Positions 1 through 6,332 of a stretch of DNA of 10,890 nucleotides are shown here, piece after piece. The stretch's first letter is position 1. Every line of letters starts with the position of its first letter. The stretch covers positions 1-10,890 of the forward strand of contig DAHVFH010000204.1 in assembly GCA_027317105.1 (NCBI GenBank), given 5' to 3'. Position numbers and translations under genes: made by a program. The DNA is from Cytophagales bacterium (GTDB lineage: Bacteria > Bacteroidota > Bacteroidia > Cytophagales > Cyclobacteriaceae). The notes beneath the pieces are model-generated. The model did not search any database, had not been told where the DNA came from, and saw only the letters and a list, made by a program, of their open reading frames with translations.

Positions 1-75
1 AACGTTGCCCTTGTTGAGTTCGCGAAGGGCATCATAGCGGCTTTCCGCTAGTGCTAAAAACTCCTCCTTTTTCAT
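1..75 (-). CDS. N-terminal fragment of an unrecognised protein, cut by the window edge
   Basis: An ATG at 75-73 on the minus strand opens a frame that stays open to base 1, giving 25 codons. The peptide begins MKKEEFLALAESRYDALREL and is rich in charged residues, with no signal peptide or membrane segment. The upstream 80 bases are AT-rich without a Shine-Dalgarno sequence, as for the other genes here. The opening resembles, from memory only, the start of some Bacteroidota transposases with a MxKEEFL...Y..L..LN pattern, but 25 residues are too few to assign a family. It lies downstream of the dehydrogenase gene in the same orientation, 80 bases away. The frame is probably real; the function is unknown. 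Confidence 0.5.
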   Translation of the reverse strand, partial: MKKEEFLALAESRYDALRELNKGNV

Positions 76-155
76 CTGTATTGGGTTTTAATTTGAATTC
101 TATAAAATTAATGCTTCCTGTGTAATTTTGAAATACACCCGTCTTTAACTTATGA

Positions 156-1430
156 TTAGTATCCCCCGCGGAATTTATAAGTTTTAGCTACTTTATCGAT
201 GGCTACCATGTAGGCAGCAATGCGCAAGGGTACTTTATAGTCAGTTGCCGTTTTAAAAACATTATTAAAGGCGTCTTTCATAATCCGATCACTTCTGCGA
301 TTTACGCGTTCAGCAGTCCATTTATAGCCCAGACGGTTTTGCACCCACTCGAAATAAGAAACAGTAACTCCTCCGGCATTCGCCAAAATATCAGGCACAA
401 CGGTAATACCCTTGTCAAAGATGATGTTATCGGCTTTTGAAGAGGTAGGGCCATTCGCACCTTCAACAATTAACTGTGCTTTGATATTTCCTGCATTGCT
501 TCCGGTGATCACGTCTTCTGTTGCTGCAGGCACCAGCACATCAACGGGCAAAGTCAGGATTTCAGATCCATTTATTTTTTCTGCCCCCGAAAAACCGTCT
601 AGCGATCCCTTATTTGAATCGCGGTATTTTACAGCCGCTTCAATATCAACACCATCTTCATTGTAATAAGCACTTGCCAGATCGCTTATAGCTTGGATTT
701 TCAATCCGCGCTCATGAAGAAGCCGCGCTGCCCATGAGCCCACATTGCCAAAGCCTTGAACGGCACACGTTGCTTTATAAGGATTGATTTTCAATTTCTC
801 CATGGCCGCTAAAGCTGAAACCATCACTCCACGGCCAGTTGCTTCGGTGCGCCCTAAAGAGCCACCCAATACAATCGGTTTTCCTGTCACTACGGCTGCA
901 ACTGTCATTCCCTTATTTCTCGAATATTGATCCATTAACCAAGCCATCTCGCGAGGCCCAGTGCCCATGTCGGGGGCGGGAATATCTTGATCCGGACCAA
1001 ACACATCTTGCATCGATTGGGTATAAGCGCGCATGAGCCGCTCAATTTCACCGGCAGACATTTCACGTGGGTTGCAAGCCACCCCCCCTTTGGCACCACC
1101 ATAAGGAATATCCACTACCGCACATTTCCAGGTCATCCACGCGGCTAATGCCTTTACTTCATCCAAATTGACATGTGGATCAAATCGTATTCCACCCTTG
1201 GATGGCCCAAGAATAGTGGAGTGTATTACGCGGTAGCCTTCAAATACTTTAATACTCCCGTCATCCATAGTTACGGGCAGGGATACAATCACTTGCTTTG
1301 CCGGATTTTTCAGCACATTGTAAACTTCTTCTTCTAACCCTAAGATCTGTGAGGCCGTGCGAAAGCGTGACATCATTGCTTCGAATGGATTTTCTTTGTC
1401 GAGGAGGGGAGCAGGTTCGATGTAAGCCAT
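156..1430 (-). CDS. Glu/Leu/Phe/Val dehydrogenase, most likely glutamate dehydrogenase
   Basis: A 424-residue cytoplasmic enzyme that interconverts glutamate and 2-oxoglutarate plus ammonium, linking nitrogen assimilation to the TCA cycle. The length fits the small hexameric class. Seen in the sequence: substrate-domain motif GPSKGGIRF with Lys78, Lys102, the catalytic-lysine motif PYGGAKGGV with Lys114, and Asp154 in PAPDMGTG. These keep the spacing of Lys89, Lys113, Lys125 and Asp165 of the clostridial enzyme. The Rossmann motif GFGNVG lies at 226-231, with an acidic residue (Asp250) near the end of the second strand, which loosely favours NAD over NADP. The segment VEGANGPT and the C-terminal NAGGVTVSYFEW motif are intact. 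The ATG at 1430 is the natural start: family-like sequence follows directly. The gene appears monocistronic, with a possible -7 element about 80 bases upstream. Leucine or phenylalanine dehydrogenase is less likely at this length and with these motifs. Confidence 0.95.
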   Translation of the reverse strand: MAYIEPAPLLDKENPFEAMMSRFRTASQILGLEEEVYNVLKNPAKQVIVSLPVTMDDGSIKVFEGYRVIHSTILGPSKGGIRFDPHVNLDEVKALAAWMTWKCAVVDIPYGGAKGGVACNPREMSAGEIERLMRAYTQSMQDVFGPDQDIPAPDMGTGPREMAWLMDQYSRNKGMTVAAVVTGKPIVLGGSLGRTEATGRGVMVSALAAMEKLKINPYKATCAVQGFGNVGSWAARLLHERGLKIQAISDLASAYYNEDGVDIEAAVKYRDSNKGSLDGFSGAEKINGSEILTLPVDVLVPAATEDVITGSNAGNIKAQLIVEGANGPTSSKADNIIFDKGITVVPDILANAGGVTVSYFEWVQNRLGYKWTAERVNRRSDRIMKDAFNNVFKTATDYKVPLRIAAYMVAIDKVAKTYKFRGGY

Positions 1431-1511
1431 GTTAATTTATGAATTACGATTTTGAGTTTCTATTTTTTGGTTTTCAAAAATGATATTTTCATCACTGGCC
1501 GAAAACGGTTG

Positions 1512-1519
1512 CAAAGATA
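1512..1519 (-). promoter_or_regulatory. Candidate -7 element for the glutamate dehydrogenase gene
   Basis: The minus strand reads TATCTTTG, an exact match to the Bacteroidota -7 consensus TAnnTTTG, about 80 bases upstream of the ATG. No TTG or TTTG is present at the expected distance upstream, so the -33 half is missing or weak. The rest of the gap 1431-1594 shows no gene or hairpin. Confidence 0.4.
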
Positions 1520-1594
1520 AATATTTTGGTGATTTCCGCTTTTTCTTTGTTACATATGCTGTGAAGTTCTTAGACCCAATGAACGTGACCGATT

Positions 1595-2134
1595 TTAATT
1601 TTGAACAACGGCTGTAAATACTCTTTTTATTTTACTGTGATTGTCAAAGACAAAATAAAATAGGATAGAAGGCGATGACCGATAATGAATTTCAGCACTT
1701 ACTGTTTTTTTAAACGGCTCTGAAAAGGTAAGAACGAAAGCTTTTCTACCCTTTGATCTTTTGCTCTGGAATGGCAGTTTGTAATTTCCTGAAAATGAAT
1801 ATTGCTTGTATTCCTGCCGGATAGAATCATAAGTACATAACCGATCCGACCCAATCAGGTGGCTACAATTAACTTGGTTCTTAGTTTTTCTTTTTAAGAT
1901 AGCGCATAAAAAAGAATAGGGATTGTTTTCCGATACTGAGTCAGAAACAATTATACTTTTTACTACAATACCCTGCTCACGTCTCACCGTATCCCGAAAA
2001 GCATCTATCTCCTTGCTTTTAAAAATATAGCTGAATGCTTTTTCATAAGAAACTTCGTACTGTGCCTGGACTGAAAACGAAAGAAGAAGACAGGTTAATT
2101 CAAAAAGCGCATATCGTGTATTGGCAAAAATCAC
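1595..2134 (-). CDS. Small secreted protein of unknown function, start region possibly frameshifted
   Basis: I do not recognise this protein. The C-terminal 170 or so residues form a single open frame rich in serine, lysine and aromatic residues, ending FVFDNHSKIKRVFTAVVQN. Near the N-terminus is a hydrophobic stretch, LTCLLLSFSVQA, followed by QYEVSYEKAF. This looks like a signal peptide cleaved after Ala, so the product is probably periplasmic or secreted. The start is uncertain. The frame extends to an ATG at 2245, but that part runs through the terminator of tsf and is unlikely to be translated. An in-frame GTG at 2134 is used here. An ATG at 2112 in the neighbouring frame would give MRFFELTCLLLSFSVQAQ if the five-T run at 2102-2106 had one more base, which is a far better signal peptide. 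The gene may therefore be frameshifted, or the sequence may have an indel error. It stands alone downstream of the tsf terminator; I saw no convincing promoter. Confidence 0.55.
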   Translation of the reverse strand: MIFANTRYALFELTCLLLSFSVQAQYEVSYEKAFSYIFKSKEIDAFRDTVRREQGIVVKSIIVSDSVSENNPYSFLCAILKRKTKNQVNCSHLIGSDRLCTYDSIRQEYKQYSFSGNYKLPFQSKRSKGRKAFVLTFSEPFKKTVSAEIHYRSSPSILFYFVFDNHSKIKRVFTAVVQN

Positions 2135-2200
2135 CTTGGTAGATATTAAATCCACCAATAGGATTGAAACGGAACGATTTGGTTTTAGACTGCCTTTTGA

Positions 2201-2231
2201 AAACAAAAAAGGCCACCCTCTCGAGCGGCCT
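2201..2231 (-). terminator. Intrinsic terminator after tsf
   Basis: On the minus strand AGGCCGCTC and GGGTGGCCT form a 9-bp stem (7 Watson-Crick, 2 G-T pairs) closed by a GAGA tetraloop at 2210-2231. It is followed directly by a run of T residues down to 2201. It begins 24 bases after the tsf stop codon, so it ends the rplM-rpsI-rpsB-tsf transcription unit. Confidence 0.9.
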
Positions 2232-2254
2232 CTTTGTATGAACAATGAAAACAG

Positions 2255-3082
2255 TTACCCGATAGCAACCCTTTTAAAATCAGCAACGGCCAATCCTTTT
2301 GACACACTGTCAAGGTATTGAGCAACCGTTTTAGAACTGTCTTTAACGAAGGCCTGATGCACCAACGTATTGTCCTTGAAAAACTTCTGTAGTTTACCTT
2401 GGGCAATTTTATCGACCATGTTGGCCGGTTTACCTTCTGCCAAAATTTGAGCTTTGGCGATTTCTAATTCTTTTTCGATGACGGTTTTGTCCACATTGGT
2501 TTCATCTACGGCTACAGGGTTCATGGCTGCGATTTGCATCCCTACATCTTTTCCGGCATCCGTTACATCTTTCCCATTTACACCTTTCAAAGAGACGAGC
2601 ACTCCGAGTTTATTACCTGCATGGATATAAGGCACAACGGCTTCGCCTTTCATGTGAATGAAAGCACTGATTTCCAATTTTTCACCAATCTTGCCTACCA
2701 ATTCGGTGATTCTCTGAAGGATTGTAAGCTCGCCTACCTTCTCATTTAGAAGCGCTTCTGTATCGGCTGGTTTTTTCGTGAAGGCTGTCTCTGCAATTAA
2801 TTTACCCAAGCTTTGAAATTCTTCATTTTTGGCCACAAAGTCGGTTTCGCAGTTGAGGGCAACCAGAATGGCTTCTTTCCTGTCATCGGAAGATTTTATA
2901 AAAACAGATCCTTCTTTCGCATCCTTATCTGACCGGCTGGCAGACACTTTTTGACCTTTCTTTCTGAGTACTTCGATAGCTTTTTCAAAATCGCCTTCAG
3001 CTTCCGTCAGTGCTTTTTTGCAATCCATCATTCCTGCACCCGTCATGGTGCGAAGTTTATTTACGTCTTGTGCTGTAATCAT
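2255..3082 (-). CDS. tsf: Translation elongation factor Ts
   Basis: EF-Ts is the guanine nucleotide exchange factor that regenerates EF-Tu-GTP in the cytoplasm. The protein has 275 residues, close to the usual bacterial length of about 280. The N-terminal UBA-like domain (residues 1-40) carries the signature LRTMTGAGMMDCKKAL. The core contains TDFVAKN at 80-86, the loop that inserts next to the EF-Tu nucleotide site, and its spacing matches the E. coli protein. A C-terminal module after about residue 195, with IAEGK/LAEGKP-type helices, is present. The ATG at 3082 begins the conserved MITAQDV. The gene follows rpsB, the normal partner, but 120 bases separate them and a strong hairpin lies in that gap. 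EF-Ts output may thus be set separately from S2. An intrinsic terminator follows the gene. Confidence 0.97.
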   Translation of the reverse strand: MITAQDVNKLRTMTGAGMMDCKKALTEAEGDFEKAIEVLRKKGQKVSASRSDKDAKEGSVFIKSSDDRKEAILVALNCETDFVAKNEEFQSLGKLIAETAFTKKPADTEALLNEKVGELTILQRITELVGKIGEKLEISAFIHMKGEAVVPYIHAGNKLGVLVSLKGVNGKDVTDAGKDVGMQIAAMNPVAVDETNVDKTVIEKELEIAKAQILAEGKPANMVDKIAQGKLQKFFKDNTLVHQAFVKDSSKTVAQYLDSVSKGLAVADFKRVAIG

Positions 3083-3137
3083 GGTTATTCTTAATTTATC
3101 AAATTAATTAATTCTTACTGGACTCTAAAATTGTGTG

Positions 3138-3173
3138 AAAATAAAATGAACATCGGCTTTCACCGATGTTCAT
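3138..3173 (-). terminator. Terminator or attenuator hairpin between rpsB and tsf
   Basis: The minus strand has a perfect 11-bp stem, ATGAACATCGG / CCGATGTTCAT (3173-3163 with 3156-3146), around a 6-base loop TGAAAG. It is followed by TTTATTTT. The stem can extend by a G-T and two A-T pairs at its base. It begins about 30 bases after the rpsB stop and ends about 60 bases before the tsf start. That position fits partial termination or attenuation rather than the end of the operon; an mRNA-stabilising 3' end is another possibility. The remaining 60 bases before tsf are very AT-rich, with no clear promoter. Confidence 0.75.
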
Positions 3174-3202
3174 CTTTAAAAGTATCGGCTATGGCCTGAT
3201 TT

Positions 3203-3970
3203 TTAGTTGCTTTCTACAGCTTCGTCAACTTTGCGTTTTTCGTCTTCCTCTTTTTTCTGGCCAGCATCTTCTTTGTCTTTCTTACGTTCCATCAGAGCCT
3301 CTTCAATCGACTTGCCAACATAGTTGGTGATGATGGAGATTGACTTGAAGGCATCGTCATTGGCTGGAATTGGGAAATCAATATCTGAGGGATCAGAATT
3401 GGTGTCTACCATTGCAAAAACGGGGATGTTCAACTTCTGTGCCTCGGCTACGGCAATATGTTCGCGCTTTACGTCAATGACAAAAAGAGCTGCTGGCAAA
3501 CGGTTAAGATCTGCAATACCGCCTAGTTGCTTCTGTAATTTAGCCCTCTCACGGGTAAGCATAAGCTTCTCTTTCTTTGTGATATTTTCGAATGCCTCTT
3601 CTTTGGTCATTTTGTCGATCTGCGCAAGACGTTTTAATGACTTGCGGATCGTTGCAAAATTGGTCAACATACCACCCAGCCAACGTTCGGTAACGTAGGG
3701 CATATTCAAGCGTGTAGCTTCTTGAACAACAATGTCTTTCGCTTGTTTTTTTGTTGCTACGAACATGATCTTGCGACCAGAACGAACGATATTTTTGATT
3801 GAGTAGATCGCTTCATCAAGACATTTAACCGTCTTGTTGAGGTCAATCAAGTGGATGCCATTGTTTTCCATATAGATGTACTCTGCCATCTTAGGATTCC
3901 ACTTTCTGGTAAGGTGTCCAAAATGAACACCTGCATCCATTAAATTTTGTATTGTTAATTGCTCTGCCAT
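3203..3970 (-). CDS. rpsB: 30S ribosomal protein S2
   Basis: S2 is a late-assembling small-subunit protein needed for S1 binding and translation initiation. The product has 255 residues. Conserved segments are seen in order: GVHFGHLTRKWNPKM (residues 14-28), MENNGIHLIDLNKT (34-47), the WLGGMLTNF signature (97-105), a charged helical insertion rich in Lys, Glu and Arg, then LPAALFVIDVKREHIAVAEA and the IPANDDAFKSI region. The last 30 or so residues are a highly charged Lys/Glu tail, as in many Bacteroidota S2 proteins. The ATG at 3970 directly precedes MAEQLTIQNLMDAGVHFGH. It lies 10 bases after rpsI, so the two genes are co-transcribed, and it is followed by the hairpin ahead of tsf. Confidence 0.98.
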   Translation of the reverse strand: MAEQLTIQNLMDAGVHFGHLTRKWNPKMAEYIYMENNGIHLIDLNKTVKCLDEAIYSIKNIVRSGRKIMFVATKKQAKDIVVQEATRLNMPYVTERWLGGMLTNFATIRKSLKRLAQIDKMTKEEAFENITKKEKLMLTRERAKLQKQLGGIADLNRLPAALFVIDVKREHIAVAEAQKLNIPVFAMVDTNSDPSDIDFPIPANDDAFKSISIITNYVGKSIEEALMERKKDKEDAGQKKEEDEKRKVDEAVESN

Positions 3971-3980
3971 GATTCTTCGA

Positions 3981-4367
3981 TTAACGCTTACTGAATTGAA
4001 ACTTCTTGCGTGCCTTTTTGCGACCCGGCTTCTTTCTCTCTACCATTCTCGAATCGCGTGTAAGAAGGCGTTCTTTCTTCAACGCAGGGCGACTTTCAGT
4101 ATTGATAGTAACCAATGCTCTGGCTATTCCTAACCGAATGGCTTCCGCTTGGCCTTTAGACCCACCGCCTTCAACATTTACGGTCACGTCATAATCCGCT
4201 TCCATTTTTAAGGTAGCAAGTGCTTGTTTTACAGTAGTCTGCAATATTTCTGATGGGAAATACTCTTTCAACTCACGTTGGTTCACAATAATCTGGCCTT
4301 TACCAGGCTTCACGTAAACGCGAGCGACTGAGGTCTTCCTTCTTCCAATGGTGTTAATAATCTCCAT
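3981..4367 (-). CDS. rpsI: 30S ribosomal protein S9
   Basis: S9 is a small-subunit head protein whose C-terminal tail reaches the P-site tRNA. The product has 128 residues, the usual length without an N-terminal extension. It opens with the conserved IGRRKTSVARVYVKPGKG (residues 6-23) and contains VEGGGSKGQAEAIRLGIARAL. It ends in a lysine- and arginine-rich tail finishing KKFQFSKR; the terminal SKR is the tRNA-contacting end. The ATG at 4367 is supported by the immediate conserved start. It lies 3 bases after rplM, and the L13-S9 pair is the universal bacterial arrangement. Confidence 0.98.
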   Translation of the reverse strand: MEIINTIGRRKTSVARVYVKPGKGQIIVNQRELKEYFPSEILQTTVKQALATLKMEADYDVTVNVEGGGSKGQAEAIRLGIARALVTINTESRPALKKERLLTRDSRMVERKKPGRKKARKKFQFSKR

Positions 4368-4370
4368 GTA

Positions 4371-4814
4371 TCAGAACTTTATTTCTTTTGGTTGGTTTGC
4401 TTCGTGAGGGTGTTCAGCACCTGCATACACATGTAGGCTGCGGAAAAGTTGGCGACCCATCGTGTTCTTAGGCAGCATACCTCTTACCGAGTGCTCAACA
4501 AGGCGAGCGGGGTGTTTTTCCATGATTTCTTTAGGCGAAATTTCGCGCTGCCCACCCGGATAACCGGAATAGGTAAAAATCACTCGGTTATTAAACTTCT
4601 TGCCCGTCATCCGCACTTTTTCTGCGTTGATAACCACCACATGGTCGCCCATGTCGGTGTTGGGGGTGTAAGTAGTTTTGTTTTTGCCTCGAAGTACTCG
4701 GGCTATCTGGCTCGCCAATCGGCCAAGCACTTGGTCTTTTGCATCCACCAACACCCAGTTTTTTTCAGCTGTGCCTTTGTTGGCGTAAACGGTTCTATAA
4801 CTATACTGATCCAC
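4371..4814 (-). CDS. rplM: 50S ribosomal protein L13 (GTG start)
   Basis: L13 is an early-assembling large-subunit protein that binds 23S rRNA. The product has 147 residues, with WVLVDAKDQVLGRLASQIARVLRGK near the N-terminus, the YTPNTDMGDHVVVINAEKV segment, and the GMLPKNTMGRQLFRSLHVYAG motif near the C-terminus, all typical. The start codon is GTG at 4814. Reading upstream in frame there is no ATG before a stop codon at 4841-4839, and the family start (M-D-x-x-S-Y) matches the GTG position. It is the first gene of the rplM-rpsI-rpsB-tsf unit and has its own promoter in the gap behind the pseudouridine synthase gene. Confidence 0.97.
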   Translation of the reverse strand: MDQYSYRTVYANKGTAEKNWVLVDAKDQVLGRLASQIARVLRGKNKTTYTPNTDMGDHVVVINAEKVRMTGKKFNNRVIFTYSGYPGGQREISPKEIMEKHPARLVEHSVRGMLPKNTMGRQLFRSLHVYAGAEHPHEANQPKEIKF

Positions 4815-4847
4815 TTTTAGCGTTTTTGCTTTATGAAATTAGATTTA

Positions 4848-4861
4848 CCCTTAAAAAAGGG
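4848..4861 (-). promoter_or_regulatory. Small hairpin in the rplM leader
   Basis: On the minus strand CCCTT-TTTT-AAGGG forms a 5-bp stem with a 4-base loop, right behind the predicted -7 element. It therefore lies at or near the 5' end of the rplM transcript, some 35 bases before the GTG start. It could stabilise the mRNA or be part of an autoregulatory r-protein leader; the stem alone is too short to decide. Confidence 0.35.
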
Positions 4862-4864
4862 ACA

Positions 4865-4896
4865 CAAAAGTAGGCTCAAAAAGACGATAATGCAAG
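4865..4896 (-). promoter_or_regulatory. Promoter of the rplM-rpsI-rpsB-tsf operon
   Basis: The minus strand carries CTTG at 4896-4893, a 20-base spacer, and TACTTTTG at 4872-4865. This matches the Bacteroidota sigma-ABfr pattern TTG / TAnnTTTG, with all fixed -7 bases correct. It lies between the stop of the pseudouridine synthase gene (4910) and the rplM start (4814), leaving a leader of about 45 bases. Confidence 0.75.
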
Positions 4897-4909
4897 TGCG
4901 GATGATATT

Positions 4910-5632
4910 TTACCGAACGCTTCCATCTAATTGTTTAATTAATGCCTTAAAATCCTTGGGATAAGGAGCCTCAATGGTAATTTTATTCCCATTAATTAGG
5001 GCAAATTCCAATGAAAATGCATGTAATGCCATCCTTTTCATCAGGGGTTGCTCATCGGTCATTTTTTTTAAATGGAAGGCTCTTTTTACAGAAGAAACGA
5101 AAAAAGGAAACCCCCCATAGGTTTCATCCCCCGTTATGGGCGCCTTTAATAGGGTTAAATGGATCCGGATTTGATGCATTCTTCCTGTAACCGGATTGCA
5201 TTTAATTAAGGTATGCGCCTTATAATTTTTGAGGGTAGTAAAATGGGTTTGTGCCGATTTCCCTTCGCGGGATATCTTGACGGTCCCATCACTAAGCTTG
5301 GCAATGCCGGCATCCATCAGTTTATTTTCAAAATGATGCACACCATCCGAGACGGCATGATATGTTTTGCTCACCTCGCGGTTTTCAAATTGCATACTCA
5401 GGTGTCGGTAGGCTTCTGGATTGCGGGCAATGGCGAGCGCACCAGATGTATCTTTATCCAGGCGGTGGCAGACTTGCGGGTCTGGCTCTACTTCACGCGC
5501 CAATGTCAAAATATTCACGCTATCAACCCGATCTTCCAGTGTGGAAATAAAAGGTGGCTTATTGATGACAATAAAATCCTTGTCCTCAAACAGGATTAGG
5601 TCTTTGAAATTTAATTTAAGTGGTTTTGGCAT
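4910..5632 (-). CDS. RluA-family RNA pseudouridine synthase
   Basis: The enzyme isomerises specific uridines in rRNA or tRNA to pseudouridine. The product has 240 residues. The catalytic motif HRLDKDTSG is at 56-64, with Asp59 as the expected nucleophile. It is preceded by VINKPP (residues 22-27), which also marks the family, and followed by the SKTYHAV segment (88-94) and GRMHQIRIHL (150-159), then the GDETYGG loop. There is no N-terminal S4 domain: the protein begins directly with the catalytic fold, as in RluA and TruC rather than RluC or RluD. The target position cannot be told from sequence. The ATG at 5632 gives MPKPLKLNF, and no better start is seen. It is oriented like the ribosomal operon downstream but is separated from it by that operon's own promoter. 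Upstream it diverges from the toxin-antitoxin genes. Confidence 0.92.
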   Translation of the reverse strand: MPKPLKLNFKDLILFEDKDFIVINKPPFISTLEDRVDSVNILTLAREVEPDPQVCHRLDKDTSGALAIARNPEAYRHLSMQFENREVSKTYHAVSDGVHHFENKLMDAGIAKLSDGTVKISREGKSAQTHFTTLKNYKAHTLIKCNPVTGRMHQIRIHLTLLKAPITGDETYGGFPFFVSSVKRAFHLKKMTDEQPLMKRMALHAFSLEFALINGNKITIEAPYPKDFKALIKQLDGSVR

Positions 5633-5691
5633 GGCGCTATTATTAAGTTCTCTATTGGAAAACTTTATTACTCATTGCAAGCAAAACCATT

Positions 5692-5973
5692 TTGGAGTAT
5701 TGCAAAAAATATCCCGAAGCGGCCAATGCCTTGTTGGAGTGGTACCATGAACTTATTGTTAAGGATTTTAGAAATTTTAATGAGCTGAAGCAAAAGTACG
5801 GGAACGCAAGCATTGTATCCGATGATCGAGTGGTTTTTAATATAGCCGGAAACAAATTCAGGTTGGCGGTGAGAGTAGGTTTTGACTATAAAGCTATCCA
5901 AATAAAATGGTTTGGCACTCATGCCGAATACGAAAAAGTCAAAGTCAATGAAATAAAATTTAGAGAATCATGA
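5692..5973 (+). CDS. higB: HigB-family toxin (mRNA interferase), non-ATG start
   Basis: This is the toxin of a type II toxin-antitoxin pair; relatives of the HigB/RelE fold cleave mRNA on the ribosome. From the TTG at 5692 the product has 93 residues: YPEAANALLEWYHEL near the start, YGNASIV and DRVVFNIAGNKFRL (residues 45-58), and the C-terminal IKWFGTHAEYEKV (71-83). These are the hallmark segments of the HigB_toxin family. No ATG exists in frame. The family usually starts about ten residues earlier with a segment like IAxKTL, and the codons just upstream (ATT GCA AGC AAA ACC ATT, from 5674) encode IASKTI. Translation may therefore begin at ATT 5674 or further up rather than at TTG. The gene overlaps higA by 4 bases and diverges from the pseudouridine synthase gene 59 bases away. 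Confidence 0.9.
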   Translation: MEYCKKYPEAANALLEWYHELIVKDFRNFNELKQKYGNASIVSDDRVVFNIAGNKFRLAVRVGFDYKAIQIKWFGTHAEYEKVKVNEIKFRES

Positions 5974-6329
5974 AACTGAAGACAATCAAAACAAAAAAAG
6001 AACACGAAGCATTTTTACAATGGGTGGATGAGCTTTTTGAAAAAAGAGTAAAACCCAACTCACCTGATGGAGAAATCTTGCAAGTAACTTTGTTGTTGAT
6101 CAAACAATATGAGGATACCCATTACCCATTACCCAATCCCAAAACAGACTCAATTGAAGCAGTGAAACTGAAAATGAAGGAGCGCGGGATGAAGAACAAA
6201 GACGTTGGTCGCATTGGCAGCAAAGGGTATGTGTCGGCCATTTTAAACAAACAAAAGCCAATGACATTGGAGTTGGCCAAGTTGTTTCATAGGGAACTGG
6301 GTATCCCGGCAGAAGTATTGCTATCTTAA
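5970..6329 (+). CDS. higA: HigA-family antitoxin with Xre-type helix-turn-helix
   Basis: This antitoxin is expected to bind and neutralise HigB and to repress the higBA promoter. The product has 119 residues. The N-terminal half (1-55) has the pattern of this HigA subgroup: IKTKKEHEAFLQWVDELFE, then GEILQVTLLLIKQYEDTHYPLP. The C-terminal half (about 60-118) is a Cro/CI-type DNA-binding domain, with EAVKLKMKERGMKNKDVGRI, a recognition region SKGYVSAILNKQKPMTL, and the ending LGIPAEVLLS. The ATG at 5970 overlaps the TGA of higB (ATGA), which implies translational coupling. The toxin-before-antitoxin order is characteristic of hig loci. Its stop lies 3 bases from the stop of the convergent histidine kinase gene. 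Confidence 0.93.
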   Translation: MKLKTIKTKKEHEAFLQWVDELFEKRVKPNSPDGEILQVTLLLIKQYEDTHYPLPNPKTDSIEAVKLKMKERGMKNKDVGRIGSKGYVSAILNKQKPMTLELAKLFHRELGIPAEVLLS

Positions 6330-6332
6330 AAC

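Noticed and set aside
1..155. Insertion sequence end at the left edge
   Set aside because: The 25 visible codons faintly recall a transposase start, but no terminal inverted repeat or target duplication can be seen between base 76 and the dehydrogenase gene.
2135..2245. Extension of the small secreted protein to an ATG at 2245
   Set aside because: This stretch encodes the tsf terminator stem and T-run, starts 9 bases after the tsf stop, and adds an arginine-rich segment unlike the rest. The hydrophobic signal segment would then be internal.
4449..4820. Open frame on the plus strand opposite rplM (123 codons)
   Set aside because: It is wholly antisense to a certain ribosomal gene, with no recognisable domain; it arises from codon bias on the other strand. 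The same holds for the plus-strand frames opposite rpsB, rpsI, the pseudouridine synthase, the kinase and the metallopeptidase.
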